DNA of 64,000 nt from Streptomyces sp. NBC_01431 (GCF_036231355.1 NZ_CP109496.1:4030001-4094000), one strand, 5' to 3'. Positions 16,310 through 25,562 are shown, numbered from the stretch's first letter. Program-made: numbers and translations. The notes: generated by a model not told the origin, from the letters alone.

Positions 16310-17818
16310 TCAGTACGAGAAGGCCATCGGCCGGTCGGGGTCGCGGTCGTCCCCGCCGATCTTGGTGGGCGGATTGAGGTCGGACTCGGTCAACTCGGGC
16401 GGTCCGGCCTTGACGTACTTGACGAGCAACCTGACTTCGATCACCGCGAGCACGGCGTAGAGCAACGTGAAGACGATCATCGAGGTGAGGACTTCGCCCT
16501 GCGAGACGCTGGGGGACACCGCGTCCCTCGTGCGCAGCACGCCGTACACGACCCAGGGCTGACGGCCCATCTCGGTGAAGATCCAGCCCCACGAGTTGGC
16601 GATCAGCGGGAAGCCGAGCGTCCAGACGGCGCAGAACCAATACCACTTGGTCAGGCGGGCGCCGAGCGGCTTGCTCTTGAAGAGCACCAGGTTCGGCACT
16701 TCGTCCTCACCGGTCCGCATCCCCGGCGCCAGCATGAACTTCTTGCGGGTCAGCCACAGCCCGACCAGGCCGATGGCGAACGACGTCATACCGAAGCCGA
16801 TCATCCAGCGGAAGCCCCAGAAGGTGACCGGGATGTTGGGCCGGTAGTCGCCGGGCCCGAACTTCTGCTGCTCCGACTTGTTCACGTCGTTGATGCCGGG
16901 GACGTACGAGGAGAAGTTGCTGTCGGCCAGGAAGGACAGTATTCCGGGCACGGAGATCTCGACGTCGTTGTGGCCCTTGGCCACATCGCCGATGGCGAAG
17001 ACCGAGAAGGGAGCGGAGTTCTGTCCGTCCCACAGCGCCTCGGCGGCCGCCATCTTCATCGGCTGCTGCTTGAACATGACCTTGCCCAACGAGTCACCGC
17101 TGACGGCCGTGAGCAGTCCGCCTATCACCAGCGTGACCAGGCCGAGCCGCAGCGACATCCGCATCACCGGTATGTGCTTCTTGCGGCGCAGATGGATGGC
17201 GGCGACACCGACCATGAACGCGCCGCCGGTGAGGAACGCCGCGGTCAGCGTGTGGAAGACGACGACGAGGGTGGTGTCCTGGGTGAGGACGTGCCAGAAG
17301 TCGGTCAGCTCCGCACGGCCGGTGGCCTTGTTGAGCTTGTAGCCGACCGGGTGCTGCATCCAGGAGTTGGCCGCCAGGATGAAGTAGGCGGAAAGCATGG
17401 TGCCGATGGAGACCATCCACATGCAGGCGCAGTGGATCTTCTTCGGCAGCTTGTCCCAGCCGAAGATCCACAGCCCGATGAAGGTGGACTCGAAGAAGAA
17501 GGCGATGAGCGCCTCGAAGGCGAGCGGGGCGCCGAAGACGTCACCGACGAATCGCGAGTAGTCGGACCAGTTCATGCCGAACTGGAACTCCTGGACGATG
17601 CCGGTGACGACGCCCATCGCGATGTTGATCAGAAAGAGCTTGCCCCAGAACTTCGTCGCCCTGAGGTACTTCTCCTTGCCCGTTCGCACCCAGGCGGTCT
17701 CCAGCCCCGCGACAAGTGCGGCGAGCGAGATCGTCAGAGGGACGAAGAGGAAGTGGTAGACGGTGGTGATGCCGAACTGCCATCGCGCCAGGGTTTCCGG
17801 CGCCAGAGCCAGGTCCAC
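16310..17818 (-). CDS. cydA: Cytochrome bd ubiquinol oxidase subunit I
   Basis: 502 residues with about nine membrane helices. His22 in GITTVYHFLFVPLTI fits the haem b595 ligand, and the conserved GRQPWVVYG motif is present near residue 420. The periplasmic Q-loop is the short form usual in actinobacteria. The protein holds the haems and the quinol site of the cytochrome bd oxidase, used under low oxygen. The first gene of a leftward run cydA-cydB-cydCD-kinase, it is preceded by a perfect Rex-type operator at 17902-17917. It is therefore likely repressed by Rex when NADH/NAD is low and opened when respiration stalls. Confidence 0.97.
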   Translation of the reverse strand: MDLALAPETLARWQFGITTVYHFLFVPLTISLAALVAGLETAWVRTGKEKYLRATKFWGKLFLINIAMGVVTGIVQEFQFGMNWSDYSRFVGDVFGAPLAFEALIAFFFESTFIGLWIFGWDKLPKKIHCACMWMVSIGTMLSAYFILAANSWMQHPVGYKLNKATGRAELTDFWHVLTQDTTLVVVFHTLTAAFLTGGAFMVGVAAIHLRRKKHIPVMRMSLRLGLVTLVIGGLLTAVSGDSLGKVMFKQQPMKMAAAEALWDGQNSAPFSVFAIGDVAKGHNDVEISVPGILSFLADSNFSSYVPGINDVNKSEQQKFGPGDYRPNIPVTFWGFRWMIGFGMTSFAIGLVGLWLTRKKFMLAPGMRTGEDEVPNLVLFKSKPLGARLTKWYWFCAVWTLGFPLIANSWGWIFTEMGRQPWVVYGVLRTRDAVSPSVSQGEVLTSMIVFTLLYAVLAVIEVRLLVKYVKAGPPELTESDLNPPTKIGGDDRDPDRPMAFSY

Positions 17819-17901
17819 GTCGTCACTCTCCTTACGTCGCCGTGGTCACAGCCGCAGCTTGCCCTTTTAATCCCACCGATCATGGGAGCAACAGGACAGC
17901 T

Positions 17902-17917
17902 TGTGAACGCGTTCACA
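17902..17917. promoter_or_regulatory. Rex operator of the cyd operon
   Basis: TGTGAACGCGTTCACA is a perfect 16-bp palindrome and matches the Rex site (TGTGAAC-N2-GTTCACA) described for Streptomyces cydABCD. It lies 84 bp upstream of the cydA start codon. Rex releases DNA on binding NADH, so the operon should be induced by oxygen limitation. Confidence 0.93.
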
Positions 17918-18000
17918 TTCACAAGCATTATGTCGCACAGGCTGCCGGATGCTTCAGCGGGGGGGGGGTCCCTAAACGCGGACACCCCCTTCCCGAGAGC

Positions 18001-18017
18001 TTCAACATATTGTTGAA
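18001..18017. promoter_or_regulatory. Inverted repeat in front of the cyclophilin-fold gene
   Basis: TTCAACA-TAT-TGTTGAA has perfect 7-bp arms and ends 9 bp before ATG 18027, so it covers the ribosome-site or promoter region of that gene. It looks like a repressor operator; the regulator is unknown. A run of ten G residues lies at 17959-17968. Confidence 0.5.
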
Positions 18018-18026
18018 TGCTGCGCC

Positions 18027-18407
18027 ATGGAGAACCCTCTGCGCATACGCATCTCATGGCCCGCGGGAAGCCTCACCGCGACACTCGACGAAACCCCCAC
18101 GAGCGCGGCGCTCGCGGGGGTACTCCCGATCACCTCCACCGCCCACACCTGGGGCGAGGAGGTCTACTTCGACACCCCGGTCTCCCCCGCCCCGGAGCCG
18201 GGCGCCCAGCAGGTGGTGGAGCCGGGCACGGTGGCGTTCTGGACCGACGGCGATGCGCTCGCGCTGCCGTACGGCCCCACTCCCATCTCGCGTGGCGAGG
18301 AGTGCCGGCTCGCGAGTCCCTGCAACATCCTGGGCCGCGTCGACGGCGACCCGCGGCTGCTGGCCACGGTCCGCTCCGGCGACCCGATCCGGGTAGACGC
18401 CCTCTGA
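18027..18407 (+). CDS. Cyclophilin-like fold protein (PF04126 type)
   Basis: The 126-residue protein has the beta-barrel pattern of the TM1367-like, cyclophilin-fold family. It begins IRISWPAGSLTATLDETPTSAAL, continues AHTWGEEVYFDTPV, then GTVAFWTDGDALALPYGPTP, and ends LGRVDGDPRLLATVRSGDPIRV. No enzymatic role is established for the family; proline isomerase residues are not conserved in it. It stands alone between the cyd promoter and the convergent hisC-like gene. The inverted repeat directly upstream suggests specific repression. Confidence 0.75.
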   Translation: MENPLRIRISWPAGSLTATLDETPTSAALAGVLPITSTAHTWGEEVYFDTPVSPAPEPGAQQVVEPGTVAFWTDGDALALPYGPTPISRGEECRLASPCNILGRVDGDPRLLATVRSGDPIRVDAL

Positions 18408-18457
18408 GGGCTGGTGACCGAGCCCGCGCCCGGCGCGGACACCAGCCCCGAGGCCCG

Positions 18458-19537
18458 TCAGATCTGCTTGCGGAAGCCCTCCGCGACCTTCAGGAACAGA
18501 TCATTGGCCTCGTTCTCACCGATCGTGACGCGCACGCCCTCGCCCGCGAACGGCCGGACCACCACGCCCGCCTCCTCGCACGCCGCGGCGAATTCGATCG
18601 TGCGCTCCCCAAGGCGCAGCCAGACGAAGTTCGCCTGCGTCTCGGGCACGGTCCAGCCCTGCTTCACCAGTCCCTCGTGCACCCTGTTCCGCTCGCACAC
18701 CAACGCGCCGACACGGCCCATCAGTTCGTCCTCGGCACGCAGTGAGGCGACCGCCGCATCCTGCGCGAGCTGGCTGACACCGAAGGGCACGGCCGTCTTG
18801 CGCAGCGCCGCCGCGACCGGCTCGTGGGCGACCGCGAAACCGACCCGCAGCCCGGCGAGCCCGTACGCCTTGGAGAAGGTGCGCAGGACTGCCACGTTCG
18901 GCCGCTCGCGGTAGATCTCGATGCCGTCCGGCACCTCGGCGTCGCGAATGAACTCCCGGTACGCCTCGTCGAGCACCACCAGGACGTCGGAGGGCACCCG
19001 GTCGAGGAAGCGCTCCAGCTCGGCCCGGCGCACCACCGTGCCGGTCGGGTTGTTCGGGTTGCAGACGAAGATCAGCCGGGTCCGGTCGGTGATCGCGTCG
19101 GCCATTGCGTCGAGGTCGTGCACCTCGCCGGGGGTCAGCGGCACGCGGACGGACGTCGCTCCACTGATCTGGGTGATGATCGGGTACGCCTCGAAGGAGC
19201 GCCAGGCGTACATGACCTCGTCACCGGGGCCGGAGGTGGACTGGATCAGCGACTGCGCCACCCCCACCGATCCCGTGCCGGTGGCCAGATGCTCCAGGGG
19301 AACACCGAAACGCTCGGACAGCTCGTTCATCAATCCGGTGCACGCCATGTCCGGGTACCGGTTGAAGTTCCCGGCGGCCGACATCGCGCTCTCCATCACT
19401 CCGGGAAGCGGCGGGTACGGGTTCTCGTTCGAGGAGAGCTTGTAGGCGACCGGGCCGTCGGACGCCGCGGGCTTGCCGGGCTTGTAGGTGGGGATGCCGT
19501 CCAGCTCGGCGCGCAGCTTGGGGCTCGTCTCGCTCAC
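18458..19537 (-). CDS. Histidinol-phosphate/aromatic aminotransferase (HisC-like)
   Basis: 359 residues from GTG 19537, with an AGGAGG ribosome site 7 nt upstream; the longer reading lacks such a site. A class II fold-type I aminotransferase: YKLSSNENPYPPLPG at the N-terminus, VCNPNNPTGT, VLDEAYREF, and the PLP-lysine motif RTFSKAYGLAGLRVGF. Such proteins convert imidazole-acetol phosphate or phenylpyruvate using glutamate. Because the gene lies outside a his operon, it may be the phenylalanine-type paralogue rather than the dedicated HisC. It converges with the cyclophilin-fold gene and is divergent from a LacI regulator. Confidence 0.88.
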   Translation of the reverse strand: MSETSPKLRAELDGIPTYKPGKPAASDGPVAYKLSSNENPYPPLPGVMESAMSAAGNFNRYPDMACTGLMNELSERFGVPLEHLATGTGSVGVAQSLIQSTSGPGDEVMYAWRSFEAYPIITQISGATSVRVPLTPGEVHDLDAMADAITDRTRLIFVCNPNNPTGTVVRRAELERFLDRVPSDVLVVLDEAYREFIRDAEVPDGIEIYRERPNVAVLRTFSKAYGLAGLRVGFAVAHEPVAAALRKTAVPFGVSQLAQDAAVASLRAEDELMGRVGALVCERNRVHEGLVKQGWTVPETQANFVWLRLGERTIEFAAACEEAGVVVRPFAGEGVRVTIGENEANDLFLKVAEGFRKQI

Positions 19538-19945
19538 CGCAGGTCCTCCTCGACCGTTCCGTGCACGTACTGCGCGCGCCGCCGCGGACAGCCGCGTACA
19601 CATCCAATGCTTCTTACCTTATGAGGATTCGGCTCCCCTGCGAATAGCGGACGGGAGCCGGTTTCGTGGCGGGCGCGCGGGGAGGGGGAGCGCTGCCGTT
19701 CTGTGCGCACGCCGGTGGCTCGCGCCGTGGCGCGCATCACCCGTGAGGGTGAGTTGAGACCTCGCCGAGACCTCTGACAGTTACCAGCCGCGTACGGGTC
19801 GACAACCTCCACCATTACGTCATTGCCCTCAACTGCCTTGCATTTCAAGGTGATTAAGGTGCTTCGATCATGCAGAAACGTGTCTGTCAACGCGCGCATA
19901 TGCACCAGGGCCAACCGCCTGTCATCGCCCTACTATCGGCTCGCC
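19538..19945. other. Divergent intergenic region, hisC-like/LacI
   Basis: About 408 bp between the aminotransferase start and the LacI start. It should hold both promoters. I see no convincing small gene and no clear inverted-repeat operator. Confidence 0.5.
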
Positions 19946-21076
19946 ATGACAGCAGCAGGGAAGCACCAGGTGAGCCGGTCGACCGGTCGCCGGCTGGGGC
20001 GGGCGGGCATTCGGGACGTGGCCGCCGCCGCCGGTGTCTCCATCACGACCGTCTCCGACGCGCTCAACGGCAAGGGGCGGCTCCCCGACGCCACCCGCCG
20101 ACACGTCCGCGAGGTCGCAGACCGGCTGGGCTATCGCCCATCCGCAGCGGCCCGCACGCTCCGTACCGGAAAGTCCGGCCTCATCGGCCTGACCGTGACC
20201 ACGTACGGGGATGAACCTTTCACCTTCACCGAATTCGCGTACTTCGCCGAGATGGCGAGAGCCGCCACCTCGGCGGCGCTGGCCCGCGGCTACGCCCTTG
20301 TCATCCTGCCCGCCACCTCACGCCGCAGCCCGGCGGACGTCTGGTCGAACGTCGCCCTCGACGGCACCGTCGTCATCGACCCCTCCGACCAGGACCCCGT
20401 CGTCACCGAACTCGTACGCCAAGGCCTCCCGGTCGTCTCCGACGGCCGCCCGGCGGGCTCCCTGCCCGTCACGGCCTGGGTGGACAACGACCACGAGGCC
20501 GCCGTACTCGACCTGCTCGACCATCTCGCCGCCGCGGGCGCCCGCCGGATCGGCCTGCTCACCGGAACCACCACCGACACCTACACCCGGCTGTCCACCG
20601 AGGCTTATCTGAGCTGGTGCGAACGCGTCGGCCAGGACCCCGTGTACGAGTCCTACCCGGCCCACGACCCCTGTGCGGGCGCCGTCGCAGCCGACCGGCT
20701 GCTCGCCCGACCGGACCGGCCCGACGCCGTGTATGGCCTCTTCGACCCCAACGGGACGGATCTGCTCGCGGCCGCCCGGCGGTACGGGCTGCGGGTGCCC
20801 GAGGACCTGCTCCTCGTGTGCTGCAGCGAGTCCACCGTGTACGCCACCACCGAACCGCCCATCACCACGCTCTCGCTCAAACCGCGCCGCATCGGCACGA
20901 CGGTCGTCCAGCTCCTCATCGACGCGATCGAAGGGATCGACAACGGTCACCCGATCGAGCAGGTGATACCGACCGAATTGATCGTGCGGACCTCGTCCCA
21001 GCGCCGTCCGCCTCGCACCACGGTCAGCCCGCCCCGCTCCCCGGCAAAAGGCCAACCCGGCCCGAACAAGGAGTGA
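19946..21076 (+). CDS. LacI family transcriptional regulator
   Basis: 376 residues from ATG 19946. Residues about 22-70 are a LacI helix-turn-helix with hinge: IRDVAAAAGVSITTVSDALNGKGRLPDATR and VREVADRLGYRPSAAARTLRTGKSGLIG. A periplasmic-binding-protein-like sensor domain follows up to about residue 345, then a proline/arginine-rich tail. No sugar-use genes adjoin it, so the effector and targets are unclear. A strong hairpin after the stop (21081-21108) ends the transcript, separating it from the phosphoesterase gene. Confidence 0.88.
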   Translation: MTAAGKHQVSRSTGRRLGRAGIRDVAAAAGVSITTVSDALNGKGRLPDATRRHVREVADRLGYRPSAAARTLRTGKSGLIGLTVTTYGDEPFTFTEFAYFAEMARAATSAALARGYALVILPATSRRSPADVWSNVALDGTVVIDPSDQDPVVTELVRQGLPVVSDGRPAGSLPVTAWVDNDHEAAVLDLLDHLAAAGARRIGLLTGTTTDTYTRLSTEAYLSWCERVGQDPVYESYPAHDPCAGAVAADRLLARPDRPDAVYGLFDPNGTDLLAAARRYGLRVPEDLLLVCCSESTVYATTEPPITTLSLKPRRIGTTVVQLLIDAIEGIDNGHPIEQVIPTELIVRTSSQRRPPRTTVSPPRSPAKGQPGPNKE

Positions 21077-21080
21077 TCCG

Positions 21081-21108
21081 CGGCCGGTCGGCACCCACCG
21101 ACCGGCCG
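21081..21108 (+). terminator. Hairpin terminator after the LacI gene
   Basis: An 11-bp perfect GC-rich stem, CGGCCGGTCGG and CCGACCGGCCG, with a 6-nt loop lies 5 bp after the LacI stop. It has no U-run, as is usual for Streptomyces terminators. Confidence 0.6.
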
Positions 21109-21331
21109 GTGCGGGACTCGGGAGCTGGTCGAACCGCAGGGATCGGCCGGGACCAGACCGGCATATTAGGGACGTAACAACCAGCAAACGTCGCCCGCAC
21201 CCGGATTGACCACCCCTGGTGCGTCACACAGCATGCGGCTCATTCCTATGATGGGCGCACGACACCACGGTTCCCCTCCCGACCTGGAGGCTCCTACGGT
21301 GTACGGCGGCGCGACGGTGGTGGAGGGGTCG

Positions 21332-22495
21332 ATGACTCAGGGGGCCGGTCAGGGACCCGTGCGGACGGAGACGTTGCGCGACTTCCGGGTACCTCCGTAC
21401 GCACAACAGACCCCCGCACCAAACCCGGAGGAACCGGCCGCCCGGCCGGAGCCGATGGCACCTGTGTTCCACCAGGAGCCTCACCAAGAGGCCTCGGCCG
21501 CCCCGGAAGCCGCCGTGCCACTCGCGCAGCCTCCGGCACCCGGCGCGAGCGCCACTCCGGCCGACGAGCCCTCCGAGGACTACACGCCGACAGCCCGCGA
21601 CCTGCCCGTGATCAACCGGGGGGACACCCTGCGGCTGCCGACGGTCGAGCCCGTCGCGCCGCAGGCGCCGGACGGGCCGGGCCCCCTGTTCGTCGTCGGC
21701 GACGTCCACGGCTACCTCGACGAACTCCTGGCCGCCCTGCGCGAGCAGGGCCTCATCGACGAGTCGGGCAACTGGGCCGCGGGCACCGCCCGCCTCTGGT
21801 TCCTCGGCGACTTCACCGACCGCGGGCCCGACGGCATCGGCGTCATCGACCTGGTGATGCGGCTCTCCGCCGAGGCAGCGGCAGCCGGCGGCTACTGCAA
21901 GGCCCTCATGGGCAATCACGAGCTGCTGCTCATCGGCGCCAAGCGGTTCGCCGACACGCCGGTCAACTCCGGCGCGGGGACCGCCACCTTCCAGGCCGCC
22001 TGGCTGCTCAACGGCGGTCAGAAGGCCGACATGGACCGGCTCCAGGACGTGCATCTCCAGTGGATGTCCCGGCTCGACGCGATCGAGCAGGAGGACGACC
22101 ATCTGCTGATGCACTCCGACACCACCGCCTACCTGGACTACGGCGACTCCATCGAGGCGGTCAACGACACCGTCCACGCCATTCTCACGCGCAACGACGC
22201 CGACGAGTGCTGGGACCTGTTCCGCAAGTTCACCAAGCGCTTCGCGTTCCGCGACGAATCGGGCCCGCAGGCCGCACGCGAGCTGCTCTCGGCCTACGGC
22301 GGGCAGCGCGTCGTGCACGGTCACAGCCCCATTCCCTACCTCCTGGGCGAGGTCGGCACCGAGGACGGCGAGGAGGACTCGCGTCCGGTGGTGGAGGGCC
22401 CGCATGTGTACGCCGACGGTCTCGCCATCGCCATGGACGGCGGAGTGACCATGGCCGGAAAGCTGCTGGTCCAGCAACTGCCGTTGCATGGCTGA
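21332..22495 (+). CDS. Metallophosphoesterase
   Basis: 387 residues from ATG 21332 (GGAGGGG just upstream). GTG 21299 has its own GGAGG at 8 nt, so the longer 398-residue form is possible. Residues 1-115 are a proline/alanine-rich disordered lead. The catalytic domain then shows all calcineurin-type motifs: GDVHGYLDE, GDFTDRGPDG, MGNHELLL and a late VVHGHSPIP. The family uses two metals to hydrolyse phosphodiesters or phosphomonoesters; this subgroup resembles PPP-type Ser/Thr phosphatases in motif spacing. The substrate is unknown. It precedes a membrane-protein gene in the same direction. Confidence 0.85.
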   Translation: MTQGAGQGPVRTETLRDFRVPPYAQQTPAPNPEEPAARPEPMAPVFHQEPHQEASAAPEAAVPLAQPPAPGASATPADEPSEDYTPTARDLPVINRGDTLRLPTVEPVAPQAPDGPGPLFVVGDVHGYLDELLAALREQGLIDESGNWAAGTARLWFLGDFTDRGPDGIGVIDLVMRLSAEAAAAGGYCKALMGNHELLLIGAKRFADTPVNSGAGTATFQAAWLLNGGQKADMDRLQDVHLQWMSRLDAIEQEDDHLLMHSDTTAYLDYGDSIEAVNDTVHAILTRNDADECWDLFRKFTKRFAFRDESGPQAARELLSAYGGQRVVHGHSPIPYLLGEVGTEDGEEDSRPVVEGPHVYADGLAIAMDGGVTMAGKLLVQQLPLHG

Positions 22496-22668
22496 CGGTT
22501 GAAAGGGAAGGCGTTCCGCGAATCGCCGGGTATGCCATTTGCGGAAACACCCTGTCACCCCGTGCCGTAGCGGCTCTACCATCGGGTTATCCGTAGCAGG
22601 CTCTCCTCCGTTTCCGCCCAGTTGCCCGTTCACCAGGCGGGCTTCCCGGCCCGACGGAGCATCGGGGG

Positions 22669-23517
22669 ATGCACATGAACAGCGCTCCGCACCTGCTGGC
22701 CGAGGACCGTCCGGAGTTCGAGCGGATCCTCGACGAAGCACTGCGCACCGCGCATGAACGGCCCGAGCTTTCCGGTATCGGCGACCGCCTCAACGCCGTG
22801 CAGTTGCGCACCATGGTGCTCGCCGCCGGCACCTTCATCACCGAGCGGGCAAGTGCCGAGTACGAGCACTACGTCGCGGCGCGCGAACAACGGCGCACTC
22901 AGCCGGACGAAGGCGAGGCCGCTGACGCCTCCGTCCTCGTATCAGCGGGCGAGGCCCTGGAGCCCTCGGGCGCGGGCATCGGCGCCGTCGTCACCGTCCT
23001 GGCCCCGGTGCTCGCCGGCACCGCCGCCGCAATCTTCCTGCTGGTCGGCTACATCCTGAAAATGCTCCACCCGCAGCCCTCGTTCGCCGACACGATGCTG
23101 ACGGCGGGCTGGTTCTTCGGCGCGCTGACCGCCGCCGCGATACTGGCCGCCGGAGTCGGCTTGCTGCTCACCGCGCTGCGCAACGGCGCGACCCAGGTGG
23201 TGGCCGTCGATGAGGACAGCGAGGCGGATGCCCCCGACGAACGCACCCAGGAAGTCGCCCGCGCCCGAGAGGCCTGGCGTCACGCCGTGCTGGAACGCGG
23301 CATCTACCCCTTCCTGCGCGACGCGCTCGCCGACCCGAGCATCGACCCCAGCGCCCCGGCCGCACGCCGCCCTCTGGGCCGCATTCCCACCCTCGGCTAC
23401 GACCGTCCGGGCTTCGACAGCCCCGACGACGGCGCCTCCCCCAACAGTCATCCCAGCTTCACGAGCCCGGACTTCACCAGCCCCGACTTCGGCGGACCGG
23501 AGCACCAGCCGGACTGA
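22669..23517 (+). CDS. Hypothetical membrane protein with SPDF-rich tail
   Basis: 282 residues from ATG 22669 (ATG 22675 equally usable). Residues 1-95 form a charged helical, cytosolic domain. Two membrane segments follow (GAVVTVLAPVLAGTAAAIFLLVGYIL and GWFFGALTAAAILAAGVGLLL), then an acidic linker and a C-terminus with repeated SPDF/SPDD units (SPDDG, SPDFTSPDFGGPE). I do not recognise a function. Its stop is followed by a parS doublet and the convergent thiC gene. Confidence 0.7.
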   Translation: MHMNSAPHLLAEDRPEFERILDEALRTAHERPELSGIGDRLNAVQLRTMVLAAGTFITERASAEYEHYVAAREQRRTQPDEGEAADASVLVSAGEALEPSGAGIGAVVTVLAPVLAGTAAAIFLLVGYILKMLHPQPSFADTMLTAGWFFGALTAAAILAAGVGLLLTALRNGATQVVAVDEDSEADAPDERTQEVARAREAWRHAVLERGIYPFLRDALADPSIDPSAPAARRPLGRIPTLGYDRPGFDSPDDGASPNSHPSFTSPDFTSPDFGGPEHQPD

Positions 23518-23537
23518 ACAACCGGACGTGGGCGTGT

Positions 23538-23570
23538 GTTTCACGTGAAACAGCCGGTTTCACGTGAAAC
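23538..23570. repeat. parS doublet, convergent region before thiC end
   Basis: Perfect GTTTCACGTGAAAC copies lie at 23538-23551 and 23557-23570, starts only 19 bp apart, the tightest pair in the window. They lie between the stops of two convergent genes. Confidence 0.93.
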
Positions 23571-23585
23571 ACCCGGCCCCGGGAG

Positions 23586-25364
23586 TCAGTCGGCGAGCGG
23601 CAGGTACACCCGGTTCCCGCTCGCGGCGAACTCCGCGGACTTCTCCGCCATACCGGCCTCGATCTCGTCGGACTTCAGATCGCCGCCGTGTTCGCGCCGG
23701 ATGTCCTGGGAGATCTTCATCGAGCAGAACTTCGGACCGCACATCGAGCAGAAATGCGCGGTCTTGGCAGGCTCCGCGGGCAGCGTCTCGTCGTGGAACT
23801 CCCGGGCGGTGTCCGGGTCCAGGGCCAGGTTGAACTGGTCCTCCCAGCGGAACTCGAACCTGGCGTCCGAGAGCGCGTCGTCCCACTCCTGTGCGCCGGG
23901 GTGCCCCTTGGCCAGGTCGGCAGCGTGTGCGGCGATCTTGTACGTGATGACGCCGGTCTTCACGTCATCACGGTTGGGCAGACCGAGGTGCTCCTTGGGC
24001 GTGACGTAGCAGAGCATCGCGGTGCCCCACCAGGCGATCATCGCCGCGCCGATGCCGGAGGTGATGTGGTCGTAGGCGGGCGCCACATCGGTGGTCAGCG
24101 GGCCCAGGGTGTAGAACGGGGCCTCCTCGCAGATCTCCTGCTGGAGGTCGATGTTCTCCTTGATCTTGTGCATCGGGACGTGCCCGGGGCCCTCGATCAT
24201 CGTCTGTACGTTGTGGCGCTTGGCGATCGTGTTGAGCTCGCCGAGCGTGCGCAGCTCCGCGAACTGCGCCTCGTCGTTGGCGTCCGCGATGGAACCCGGC
24301 CGCAGGCCGTCGCCCAGCGAGTACGTCACGTCGTACGCCGCGAGGATCTCGCAGAGCTCCTCGAAGTTCTCGTACAGGAACGACTCCTTGTGGTGCGCCA
24401 GGCACCAGGCCGCCATGATCGAGCCGCCGCGCGAGACGATGCCGGTCTTGCGGCGGGCGGTCAGCGGCACGTACCGCAGCAGTACGCCGGCGTGGACCGT
24501 CATGTAGTCGACGCCCTGCTCGGCCTGCTCGATGACCGTGTCCTTGTAGATGTCCCAGGTCAGCTCCTCGGCGCGGCCGTCGACCTTCTCCAGTGCCTGG
24601 TACAGCGGCACGGTGCCGATCGGGACGGGGGAGTTGCGCAGGACCCACTCACGCGTGGTGTGGATGTTGCGGCCCGTGGAGAGGTCCATGACCGTGTCGG
24701 CGCCCCACTTCGTCGCCCACGTCATCTTGTCCACCTCCTCCTCGATCGAGGAGGTGACCGCGGAGTTTCCGATGTTGGCGTTGACCTTCACCAGGAACCG
24801 CTTCCCGATGATCATCGGCTCGATCTCGGGGTGGTTGATGTTGGCGGGCAACACCGCGCGGCCTGCCGCGATCTCCTCACGGACGACCTCGGGGGAGACG
24901 TTCTCGCGGATCGCGACGTACTCCATCTCCGGGGTGATCTCACCGCGCCGCGCGTACGCGAGCTGGGTGACAGCCTGGCCGCCGCGGCCCCGGCGGGGCT
25001 GGCGCGGGCGGCCGGGGAAGACCGCGTCGAGGTTCTTGAGGCCCCCGCGCGGCGAGGTGTGCTTGATGCCGTCGTCCTCGGGGCGGACCGGACGGCCCGC
25101 GTACTCCTCGGTGTCGCCGCGCCCGATGATCCAGTTCTCCCGGAGTGGCGCGAGGCCGCGGCGGACATCGGTCTCGACGTTCGGATCCGTGTACGGCCCG
25201 GACGTGTCGTACAGCGTCACGTCCTTGCCGTTGGTGAGGTGCACCTGACGGACCGGCACCCGGAGGTCGGGGCGGGACCCCTCGACGTACCCCTTGTGCC
25301 AGCCGATGGACTTCCCGCTCTCCTCAGTGCTGGAGGCAGGCGTGCGTGCATCCTGAATGGTCAT
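23586..25364 (-). CDS. thiC: Phosphomethylpyrimidine synthase
   Basis: 592 residues, normal length. ThiC converts aminoimidazole ribotide to hydroxymethylpyrimidine phosphate by radical SAM chemistry, in the pyrimidine branch of thiamine synthesis. Visible are the N-terminal VPVRQVHLTNG region, the central VNANIGNSAVTSSIEEEVDKM and GTVPLYQALEKV motifs, EGPGHVPMHKIKENI, and the C-terminal CSMCGPKFC iron-sulfur motif. A TPP riboswitch sits directly in front of the start, so expression falls when thiamine pyrophosphate is plentiful. It is a single-gene unit ending at a parS doublet. Confidence 0.98.
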   Translation of the reverse strand: MTIQDARTPASSTEESGKSIGWHKGYVEGSRPDLRVPVRQVHLTNGKDVTLYDTSGPYTDPNVETDVRRGLAPLRENWIIGRGDTEEYAGRPVRPEDDGIKHTSPRGGLKNLDAVFPGRPRQPRRGRGGQAVTQLAYARRGEITPEMEYVAIRENVSPEVVREEIAAGRAVLPANINHPEIEPMIIGKRFLVKVNANIGNSAVTSSIEEEVDKMTWATKWGADTVMDLSTGRNIHTTREWVLRNSPVPIGTVPLYQALEKVDGRAEELTWDIYKDTVIEQAEQGVDYMTVHAGVLLRYVPLTARRKTGIVSRGGSIMAAWCLAHHKESFLYENFEELCEILAAYDVTYSLGDGLRPGSIADANDEAQFAELRTLGELNTIAKRHNVQTMIEGPGHVPMHKIKENIDLQQEICEEAPFYTLGPLTTDVAPAYDHITSGIGAAMIAWWGTAMLCYVTPKEHLGLPNRDDVKTGVITYKIAAHAADLAKGHPGAQEWDDALSDARFEFRWEDQFNLALDPDTAREFHDETLPAEPAKTAHFCSMCGPKFCSMKISQDIRREHGGDLKSDEIEAGMAEKSAEFAASGNRVYLPLAD

Positions 25365-25374
25365 TGAGACCTAC

Positions 25375-25484
25375 TCCCTACGCCGGCATTACCCGGTAAC
25401 AGGTTCGGCGGTCGGCGCAGCCCTTCCGTACGGTTCGTACGGTTTTCAGCGCCCTCTCAGCCCGGTGCTCCGAGCTCCCGCGTG
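25375..25484 (-). ncRNA. TPP riboswitch (thi-box) controlling thiC
   Basis: On the minus strand, the leader shows the classic elements in order: CGGGAGCTCGGAGC, then GGGCTGAGAGGGC, GAACCTG after a variable stem, and CGGGTAATGCCGGCGTAGGGA. It ends about 10 nt before the thiC start, placing the thiC ribosome site within reach of the switch, so translational control is likely. Confidence 0.96.
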
Positions 25485-25562
25485 TGCAAAGGTGTCACCA
25501 CGCTAGCGTCATCACTGGCGCGCTGAACAGAGGGCCCCCTCCGTTCTTGCGATGATCAGGCG

